From positions 496,001-560,000 of the forward strand of contig NZ_CP067393.1 in the NCBI RefSeq assembly GCF_016653615.1: a DNA stretch of 64,000 nucleotides, read 5' to 3'. The position numbers and the translations under genes are program-made. The stretch is from Entomomonas asaccharolytica (GTDB taxonomy: Bacteria > Pseudomonadota > Gammaproteobacteria > Pseudomonadales > Pseudomonadaceae). This document shows positions 57,903 to 64,000 of the stretch, in pieces. Within the stretch, counting starts at the first letter, position 1; each line of letters begins with the position of its first letter. Under the pieces are notes generated by a model. That model was given only the letters and a program-made list of their open reading frames with translations, did not search any database and was not told the DNA's origin.

Positions 57903-59177
57903 GTGAAAAAGTTTATTCACATTCTCATCTTATATGTCATTGCTTTTATGGGCGCTGCCAATGCGGCAGATGCAATTGTTATTGATGGTGGCAGTAATAA
58001 AGCTATTTCTATTGCTGTAGTGCCCTTTGGGGACTCTGGTGCACCTGATATTGCCACTTTGGTAGGCAATGATTTATACAATACAGGTATTTTTGAGCCA
58101 TTACCTCGCCAAAATATGTTAAGCACCCCTCATCGACCTAACGAGGTTGCTTTTAGAGATTGGAGTGCTGTTAATGCTCAGTTCTTGTTAATAGGTAATG
58201 CAAGTAATGTGGGAGGCAAAATACAAGTGCAATATTATTTGTATAATGTTGCCTCACAACAGCAAATTTTTACTGGTACTGCTGTGGGTTCACCTAATCA
58301 AACTAGAAAGCTAGCGCATTATGTGGCTGATCAAGTATTTGAAAAGTTAACAGCTATCAAAGGTGCTTTCTCTACAAAATTACTGTATGTAACTTCAGCT
58401 GGCAATAATAGTTATACGTTACAAATGTCTGACTATGATGGTGCTAATTCAGTTACCTTGTTAAATTCAAAAGAACCTATTCTTTCGCCACGTTTTTCTC
58501 CAGATAATAGAAAAGTGGTTTATGTATCTTTTGAGAGCAAACGCCCACGTATCTATATGCAGGATATTGCGACAGGTACCCGCGATCAATTAACTAATTA
58601 CGTGGGGTTAAATAGTGCGCCTTCTTGGTCTCCAGATGGTCAAAGATTAGCTTTTGTATCCTCTAAAGATGGTAACCCAGAAATTTATACGATGCGTTTA
58701 GATAGCAAGTTAGTACATCGTTTAACTAATAATAATGCGATTGATACTGAGCCTTTCTGGAGTAAAGATGGTAGAAGCATTTATTTTACCTCTGACCGTT
58801 CAGGCAGCCCGCAGATTTATAAAATAAATGTAGCAACAGGTAGTACAGAGCGAGTAACAAGTACAGGTAACTATAATGCTAATCCTAAGTTATCTGCAGA
58901 TGATGGTATGTTGGTGATGGTACATCGTCAAGATGGCTATCGTAATTTTGTGATTGCAACACAAAATTTAGTAACCAATAGAGTGAGTATCTTATCTAAT
59001 ACTAATTTAGATGAGTCACCTACTATTGCACCCAATGGAACAATGGTAATCTATGCAACACGTAAACAAGGTAAAGGCGTTTTGATGTTAGCTTCTATTA
59101 ACGGACGCGTTCGCATTGAGTTACCAATTGATAATGGAGATATACGTGAGCCTTCATGGTCACCTTTTATAAAATGA
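57903..59177 (+). CDS. tolB: Tol-Pal system protein TolB
   Basis: 424 aa. Sec signal peptide at 1-21 (FMGAANA), N-terminal domain, and a six-bladed propeller made of WD40-like TolB repeats: [51 protein letters not shown] start 2 nt after tolA. Periplasmic; binds Pal and TolA. Confidence 0.96.
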   Translation: MKKFIHILILYVIAFMGAANAADAIVIDGGSNKAISIAVVPFGDSGAPDIATLVGNDLYNTGIFEPLPRQNMLSTPHRPNEVAFRDWSAVNAQFLLIGNASNVGGKIQVQYYLYNVASQQQIFTGTAVGSPNQTRKLAHYVADQVFEKLTAIKGAFSTKLLYVTSAGNNSYTLQMSDYDGANSVTLLNSKEPILSPRFSPDNRKVVYVSFESKRPRIYMQDIATGTRDQLTNYVGLNSAPSWSPDGQRLAFVSSKDGNPEIYTMRLDSKLVHRLTNNNAIDTEPFWSKDGRSIYFTSDRSGSPQIYKINVATGSTERVTSTGNYNANPKLSADDGMLVMVHRQDGYRNFVIATQNLVTNRVSILSNTNLDESPTIAPNGTMVIYATRKQGKGVLMLASINGRVRIELPIDNGDIREPSWSPFIK

Positions 59178-59234
59178 GTTTTGCTATAGTTTAATAAGTT
59201 TTTTAATGAATATTAATTTTGGAGTTTTAATCAA

Positions 59235-59753
59235 ATGAAAATTACTAAGTTTGCTATTTGTGCATTAATGATGGCCTTTGTAGTAGGCTGTTCTTCTAAT
59301 AAAGCCAATGATACCTCAGGTTCAACTGATGGTAACTCAGGCTATGATTCTACTGCTGGAGTAGGTGTTGGTACTGGTGATACCAGTGGTTTTAATGGCA
59401 TGAGTGCTGAAGAAGTAGCTGCTTTAAGAGCGATTACTACCTTCTATTTCAATTATGATAGTTCAGATTTACAACCCGATTCAATGCGTGCTTTAGATGT
59501 GCATGCCCATGATTTAATGCAAAATGGTAAGCATGTTGTTTTACAAGGCCATACTGATGAACGTGGTACTCGTGAGTATAATATGGCATTAGGTGAGCGT
59601 CGTGGTAATGCGGTTAAACGCTATTTAACTATGCAAGGTGTTTCTCCTTCACAGTTAGAAGTGGTTTCTTATGGTAAAGAACGTCCAGCAGTGAGCGGAC
59701 ATGATGAAGCAGCATGGGCTCAAAATCGCCGTGTTGAGTTAATATTTCAATAA
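59235..59753 (+). CDS. pal: peptidoglycan-associated lipoprotein Pal (OprL)
   Basis: 172 aa. Lipoprotein signal with lipobox VVGC (Cys19), low-complexity Gly/Ser/Asp linker, and an OmpA-like peptidoglycan-binding domain from about 70 ([36 protein letters not shown]). Anchored to the outer membrane. Called OprL in Pseudomonas. Confidence 0.96.
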   Translation: MKITKFAICALMMAFVVGCSSNKANDTSGSTDGNSGYDSTAGVGVGTGDTSGFNGMSAEEVAALRAITTFYFNYDSSDLQPDSMRALDVHAHDLMQNGKHVVLQGHTDERGTREYNMALGERRGNAVKRYLTMQGVSPSQLEVVSYGKERPAVSGHDEAAWAQNRRVELIFQ

Positions 59754-59766
59754 AGGATAGTGACTA

Positions 59767-60507
59767 ATGAGATTGAGGATTTGGCAATTAAGTGTACTTG
59801 CATTATGTGGTTTCCCTTTATTAACTTTGGGACAGACAGCAGGCCAGAATAATTCCAATTCTTCTGCTCTGTCAGGTCAAGCACAAGTATTTATGCAGTT
59901 ACAGCAAATGCAGAATCAGATTAATCAGTTGCAAGGTACTGTAGAGGAACAGCAACTGTTAATTAAGCAATTGCAACAAGAAAGCTTGGATCGTTATCAG
60001 GATTTGGATAAACGTTTATCAAATGCTAATAGCCAACCAGCAAAATCAGCCAGTAGTGATAATAGTAAAGCCATTGATGCTAGTCAGCCATTAACACCGC
60101 CAGCTAAGCAAAATACTGCAGCAGCAGATCCTGAACAGGAAAAAATTTATTATAATGCTGCTTTTGGTTTGATTCAAAAAAAGGATTATGCAAAAGCTGA
60201 ACAGGCATTTACTGCTTTTTTAAATAAATTTCCAAATAGCCAATATGCAGGAAATGCTCAATATTGGCTAGCAGAAGTTAATTTAGTACAGGGTGACTCA
60301 CAAGGCGCTAGTACTAGTTTTAGTAAAGTGATACAGCAATATCCTAATCATTCTAAAGTACCTGATGCGATGTATAAATTAGCAACAGTACAACAGAAAT
60401 TAGGTAATAATGATAAGGCTAAAGAGTTACTTAATCAGTTAGTAGCAAAATATCCTAATAGTTCAGCAGCTACTTTAGCCAAACGTAGTTTACAAACTTT
60501 AAATTAG
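59767..60507 (+). CDS. cpoB: cell division coordinator CpoB (YbgF)
   Basis: 246 aa. Signal peptide (about 1-22), a coiled-coil trimerisation region rich in Gln and Leu (about 40-85), a Ser/Ala/Lys linker, and three TPR-like repeats (about 124-245: YYNAAFGLIQKKDYAKAEQAF and two more). Periplasmic; links PBP1B and Tol activity during constriction. Ends the tol-pal operon, with a strong terminator 24 nt later. Confidence 0.93.
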   Translation: MRLRIWQLSVLALCGFPLLTLGQTAGQNNSNSSALSGQAQVFMQLQQMQNQINQLQGTVEEQQLLIKQLQQESLDRYQDLDKRLSNANSQPAKSASSDNSKAIDASQPLTPPAKQNTAAADPEQEKIYYNAAFGLIQKKDYAKAEQAFTAFLNKFPNSQYAGNAQYWLAEVNLVQGDSQGASTSFSKVIQQYPNHSKVPDAMYKLATVQQKLGNNDKAKELLNQLVAKYPNSSAATLAKRSLQTLN

Positions 60508-60530
60508 TTATTGTTTGTATTAAGTAAGGT

Positions 60531-60569
60531 ATAGCTATGTTTTCTCGTAAAATATAGCTATTATTTTTT
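60531..60569 (+). terminator. intrinsic terminator after cpoB
   Basis: 13-bp stem with one G-U pair (60531-60543 with 60549-60561), loop CTCGT, followed by TATTTTTT. Confidence 0.9.
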
Positions 60570-60618
60570 GTGCATCGGAGTCGGATGGCCTGTTTCGCTG
60601 TTACGACCGGGGCTTATT

Positions 60619-61260
60619 ATGAAATTACGCATTACAGAGATTTTTTATTCATTACAAGGTGAATCTCGTACTATTGGTTTACCGACTGTTTTTATTCGTT
60701 TAACAGGTTGTCCCTTGCGTTGTCAGTATTGTGATACGACTTATGCATTTAAGGGGGGAGAGTTAGTTGAGCTAACAGCTATAATGGAAAAAGTAGCTTC
60801 TTATAACCCACACTATGTCTGTGTGACTGGTGGTGAACCTTTAGCCCAACCAAATTGTATTATGTTACTTAAGCAATTATGTGATGCAGGTTATCAAGTT
60901 TCTTTAGAAACGAGTGGTGCATTAGATATTTCAGCGACGGATACGCGGGTGAGTCGAGTGGTAGATTTAAAAACACCTGACTCACAAGAAGTAGCACGTA
61001 ATCTTTATGAGAATATTAATTACCTCACGAAAAATGATCAGATTAAGTTTGTGATTTGTTCAAGAGATGATTACGATTGGGCAAAAACAAAATTGATTCA
61101 ATATGATTTGTCTAATCGCGTGGATGAAATTATCTTTTCACCGAGTTTTCAACAAGTAAAACCACAGCAATTAGCTGATTGGATTATTGCTGATAATTTA
61201 CCTGTACGTTTTCAATTACAGTTACATAAAATTCTTTGGAATGATGAGCCAGGTCACTAA
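60619..61260 (+). CDS. queE: 7-carboxy-7-deazaguanine synthase QueE
   Basis: 213 aa from the ATG at 60619 ([16 protein letters not shown], the family start). Radical SAM iron-sulfur motif C-x3-C-x2-C: Cys31, Cys35, Cys38 (CPLRCQYC), then [12 protein letters not shown] near 89-100. Converts 6-carboxytetrahydropterin to 7-carboxy-7-deazaguanine in queuosine synthesis. A stretch of about 50 nt before it is GC-rich for this genome. One nt before queC; one transcript. Confidence 0.95.
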   Translation: MKLRITEIFYSLQGESRTIGLPTVFIRLTGCPLRCQYCDTTYAFKGGELVELTAIMEKVASYNPHYVCVTGGEPLAQPNCIMLLKQLCDAGYQVSLETSGALDISATDTRVSRVVDLKTPDSQEVARNLYENINYLTKNDQIKFVICSRDDYDWAKTKLIQYDLSNRVDEIIFSPSFQQVKPQQLADWIIADNLPVRFQLQLHKILWNDEPGH

Positions 61261-61261
61261 T

Positions 61262-61948
61262 ATGTCTACTACAAACTCAATTAAAAAAGCGATTATTTTA
61301 TTATCAGGTGGCTTGGATTCAGCCACTGTTTTAGCCATGGCCAAAGCTGAAGGTTACCAATGTCATACTATTAGTTTTGATTATGGGCAACGCCATAGAG
61401 CGGAACTTAATGCAGCTGAACAGGTCTCTAAACAACTAGGTGCTGTTTCTCATAAAGTAATAAAGTTAGGATTAGGGGATATAGGTGGTTCAGCGTTAAC
61501 GGATGAATCCATTGATGTGCCAGAAGCTCCTTGTGAGGGTATCCCTATTACTTATGTACCTGCACGTAATACGGTGTTTTTATCGTTAGCACTAGGTTTA
61601 GCTGAAGTGACAGAAGCACAGGATATTTTTATTGGTGTGAATGCAGTTGATTATTCAGGTTATCCTGATTGCCGTCCAGAGTATATTGCTGCTTTTGAAA
61701 AAATGGCTAATTTAGCCACTAAGGCTGGTGTAGAAGGTAAGCCATTTCATATTCAAGCACCTTTACAGAATTTATCAAAAGCACAAATTATTCAGCGTGG
61801 TATAGCTAGTGGTGTAGATTACGCGTTAACTATTTCATGTTATCAGGCTGATGAACAAGGATATGCTTGTGGTAAGTGCGATAGTTGTCGCTTAAGAGCA
61901 GAAGGTTTTAAACAAGCTGGGGTTGCAGACCCAACACGCTATGCATAG
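61262..61948 (+). CDS. queC: 7-cyano-7-deazaguanine (preQ0) synthase QueC
   Basis: 228 aa from the ATG at 61262; an upstream start at 61187 would run inside queE and is rejected. ATP-binding PP-loop [10 protein letters not shown] near 15-24, and zinc cysteines in the C-terminal part ([18 protein letters not shown]). Uses ammonia and ATP to make preQ0 from QueE's product. Stop codon lies inside dispersed repeat copy C. In Pseudomonas a tRNA-Lys follows queC; none is visible here. Confidence 0.95.
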   Translation: MSTTNSIKKAIILLSGGLDSATVLAMAKAEGYQCHTISFDYGQRHRAELNAAEQVSKQLGAVSHKVIKLGLGDIGGSALTDESIDVPEAPCEGIPITYVPARNTVFLSLALGLAEVTEAQDIFIGVNAVDYSGYPDCRPEYIAAFEKMANLATKAGVEGKPFHIQAPLQNLSKAQIIQRGIASGVDYALTISCYQADEQGYACGKCDSCRLRAEGFKQAGVADPTRYA

Positions 61949-62048
61949 CTATTGTTTTATACTGTTATAGATTGTTAAATGTTTTGCTGTACAGGTTGTG
62001 TTGTTTTCAGCCATTTGTCTGGTTTAAAACTTTATAGTTACAGCTATA
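61945..62048 (+). repeat. dispersed intergenic repeat, copy C
   Basis: Third copy of the roughly 105-nt element. CATAGCTATT at the left, ACAGCTATA at the right; shared GTTAAATG, GCCATTTGTCT and TAAAACTTTATAG blocks. Overlaps the queC stop codon. Confidence 0.75.
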
Positions 62049-62106
62049 AAATAGCAAAGGGATCTAATTGAGAAATTAACTATAGTGTAAAAAGGAGTTA
62101 ATAATT

Positions 62107-63783
62107 ATGCAGAGTGCTTATATGGTACTCACTTTGTTGATGTTAGTTGGGGTTTCTCAATTAGGGAGTCGTTTATTACCTTTTATTCCTGTTCCTATTT
62201 TACAAATAGTTTTAGGTACTATTGTGGCATGGCCAGCTTTAGGGGTGCATGTTGATTTTGAACCTGAACTTTTTTTAATGCTGTTTTTACCACCCTTACT
62301 TTTTTCTGATGGTTGGCAAGTACCTAAACGGGATTTATGGAAGTATAAAGGCCCTATTTTTCTACTAGCTGTAGGTTTAGTGCTTTTTACAGTGATTATT
62401 GCTGGCTATTTTATTCATTTTTTAATTCCTACCATACCGTTAGCCGCAGCTTTTGCGTTGGCTGCAATGCTTTCACCTACCGATGCGGTGGCTGTATCGG
62501 CAGTTACCAGAGGTAAACTGCCCACACCATTAATGCGGCTGTTACAAGGCGAGTCATTAATGAATGATGCTTCTGGTCTTGTAACCTTTAAGTTTGCATT
62601 AGCTGCTGCAATCACGGGGGTTTTCTCTCTATTAGATGCTAGTGTAAATTTTGTTATCGTAGCTTTAGGTGGTTTGGCTGTAGGGGTTATATTAAGCTGG
62701 TTGTTAGGTCAGCTACGTAGCTGGATGATTGGTCGTGGTTGGGATGACCCTGCTACCCATGTAATGTTCATGCTGTTATTGCCTTTCTTATCTTATGTGG
62801 TGGCTGAACACTTCCATGTTTCAGGTATTTTGTCTGCTGTAGCTGCAGGGATGATGCAGAGTTGGGTAGATTTATTACCTAAGCAGACATCAACTAGATT
62901 ATTAAATCGAAGTGTTTGGACCCTTTTAGAGTTTGTGTTTAATGGTTTGATTTTTATTTTATTAGGTTTGCAATTGCCTGATATTATTAAAAAAATGATA
63001 GCTCGTATAGGTCCTGAAAATCAGTTTTCTACAATGATACAGCAAATATTCGTAATATTTCTTATCTTTTTTATTTTGATAGTACTTAGATACCTTTGGG
63101 TGCAAGGGAATTGGTATTTAATAAACCGCTTAAATAAAGTGCGCAAAAAATCAGCTAAAGATATGCCTCAGACTAAAAGAGCAGCATTACTTTTAACGTT
63201 AGGTGGTGTACGAGGTGCGGTTACTTTAGCAGGTACATTGTCAATACCTTTATTTATAGATGCTAAGCTAGGTATACCTTTTCCTGAACGTGATTTAATG
63301 ATCTTTATTGCGGTAGGGGTTATTTTATTATCCTTAATTACCGCTTGTATCTCCTTGCCTCTATTATTACGTGGCGTTGAGATGAAAGTTGATGAGGGGC
63401 GTAGAAAGGAGTTTCGTGAGGCGTGGCATAAAACAGCAGAGGCTGCTATTCATGCGCTTGAAACCGAGGAAGTAACTTCTGACCCTAGTATTTCCCAGAA
63501 TGCTGCTTTAGCCAGTATGGTTGCAGAAACTAAGGCTAGAATTATGGCAGAGTATAGGGAACATCTAAATGCTTATGATAATAATACAGAGGAAATGCAA
63601 GTTCGTGCTGATCAAAATGATAAAGTAGAAAAAATGCTTCGGTTACGCGCATTACGTGCGCAACGTTTAGAGTTATATCGTTTACGACGTCATCGAGCAA
63701 TAGGTGATGATATTGTTAGACAAGTGTTAGATGAATTAGATTTGCAGGAAGCTACCTTGAGTGGAGCAACATCCGCTCATTAA
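62107..63783 (+). CDS. CPA1-family Na+/H+ antiporter
   Basis: 558 aa: about twelve membrane helices (residues 5-430) and a long cytoplasmic tail (about 440-558) rich in charged helix. SPTDAVAV at 123-130 and GESLMNDASG at 148-157, with Asn153-Asp154, the ion-binding pair of electroneutral CPA1 antiporters (NhaP/YjcE type). Exchanges Na+ or K+ for H+ in the inner membrane. AAAAAGGAG before the ATG. Monocistronic, after repeat C. Confidence 0.9.
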   Translation: MQSAYMVLTLLMLVGVSQLGSRLLPFIPVPILQIVLGTIVAWPALGVHVDFEPELFLMLFLPPLLFSDGWQVPKRDLWKYKGPIFLLAVGLVLFTVIIAGYFIHFLIPTIPLAAAFALAAMLSPTDAVAVSAVTRGKLPTPLMRLLQGESLMNDASGLVTFKFALAAAITGVFSLLDASVNFVIVALGGLAVGVILSWLLGQLRSWMIGRGWDDPATHVMFMLLLPFLSYVVAEHFHVSGILSAVAAGMMQSWVDLLPKQTSTRLLNRSVWTLLEFVFNGLIFILLGLQLPDIIKKMIARIGPENQFSTMIQQIFVIFLIFFILIVLRYLWVQGNWYLINRLNKVRKKSAKDMPQTKRAALLLTLGGVRGAVTLAGTLSIPLFIDAKLGIPFPERDLMIFIAVGVILLSLITACISLPLLLRGVEMKVDEGRRKEFREAWHKTAEAAIHALETEEVTSDPSISQNAALASMVAETKARIMAEYREHLNAYDNNTEEMQVRADQNDKVEKMLRLRALRAQRLELYRLRRHRAIGDDIVRQVLDELDLQEATLSGATSAH

Positions 63784-63885
63784 TTGTTGCAATAACATCA
63801 AGCGATTAGGGAGAGATTGTTTTATAATCTACCAATCTTCTCCTTAGTTAGCGTAAAGGTTATTGTAAAGAGGGTGTATAATTAA

Positions 63886-64000
63886 ATGAATCAGCAGGAT
63901 TATTTTATATTATGGTCAATATATGCCGTAGCTGCATTCATATTGTTGTTAGCTAGTATCTTTTTTACTAATTTCTTATGGCGGCTTATTAAAGAGCCTA
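63886..64000 (+). CDS. partial membrane protein, runs off the window
   Basis: Frame starting ATG at 63886 (GAGGGTGTATAATTAA upstream): MNQQDYFILWSIYAVAAFIL, then a hydrophobic helix and a basic segment ending WRLIKEP at the window end. One N-terminal membrane helix visible. Too short to name. Confidence 0.55.
   Translation, partial: MNQQDYFILWSIYAVAAFILLLASIFFTNFLWRLIKEP

Noticed and set aside
61187-61261. Extended queC start at 61187
   Set aside because: It would lie entirely in the queE coding region and add residues foreign to the family; the ATG at 61262 fits.
1-64000. CRISPR arrays, rRNA or tRNA genes, insertion sequences
   Set aside because: I found no regularly spaced direct repeats, no tRNA cloverleaf (including after queC, where Pseudomonas has tRNA-Lys), and no transposase or IS-type ends apart from the short dispersed repeat.

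Overview
The window is AT-rich bacterial chromosome with closely spaced genes. Its right third (about 49.9-61.9 kb) carries aspS-yebC-ruvC-ruvA-ruvB-ybgC-tolQ-tolR-tolA-tolB-pal-cpoB-queE-queC, the gene order typical of Pseudomonas. Other genes are also Pseudomonas-like: a GbuA-like ureohydrolase beside a LysR regulator and a sodium:solute symporter, acnB, mnmC, a copper cluster with CueR, and ilvA. With the low GC, this suggests a reduced, possibly host-associated member of the Pseudomonadaceae (an Entomomonas-like insect-gut lineage is my inference). No rRNA, tRNA, CRISPR array or intact insertion sequence was seen.

Layout. 0.1-3.9 kb: GST-like protein, DUF3141 alpha/beta hydrolase (PhaC-like), small secreted adhesin-E-like protein. 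4.0-7.5 kb: ureohydrolase, divergent LysR regulator and SSS symporter, probably a guanidino-compound or agmatine catabolic unit. 7.8-10.2 kb: three phospholipid genes (CDP-alcohol phosphatidyltransferase, acyltransferase, CDP-diglyceride synthase), resembling ynbA/ynbB-type operons. 10.3-11.3 kb: glutaminase with a signal peptide. 11.7-17.9 kb: the accessory island, with an unknown protein, a phage LydA-type holin, and two Sec-exported Rhs proteins. The first has DUF6531, RHS repeats and a LamG lectin domain; the second has RHS repeats, an Rhs core and a cysteine-rich tip. 18.3-20.2 kb: small membrane protein, endonuclease V, EamA exporter. 20.5-21.9 kb: an FAD-linked 2-hydroxyacid dehydrogenase broken by one frameshift. 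22-25.8 kb: glnA behind NtrC/sigma-54 sites, then mnmC. 25.8-28.6 kb: glycosyltransferase and O-antigen-ligase genes, a small ribbon-helix-helix gene and an XRE repressor. 29-31.6 kb: acnB, with a long structured leader. 31.6-39 kb: EamA, HxlR/quinone reductase pair, unknown membrane protein, copA-copZ/cueR, ilvA. 39.5-44.7 kb: two tandem paralogous autotransporters. 44.7-49.7 kb: DUF1289, msrB, macrodomain, Old Yellow Enzyme/LysR pair, ilvE, and a membrane hydrolase pseudogene with an internal deletion. 49.9-62 kb: the conserved block above. 62-64 kb: Na+/H+ antiporter and the start of one more membrane protein.

The most interesting signals are these. (1) The holin plus split, signal-peptide-bearing Rhs pair could be a secreted two-part Rhs shell, analogous in outline to TcB/TcC. 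(2) A 16-bp stem-loop lies upstream of acnB, and its loop is complementary over 9 nt to the acnB ribosome-binding site. (3) A roughly 105-nt dispersed repeat with inverted ends occurs three times, each copy at a gene 3' end. (4) Two genes are freshly broken. (5) A small RHH gene lies divergent to an XRE repressor. All functional statements rest on reading sequence motifs; no database search was possible.
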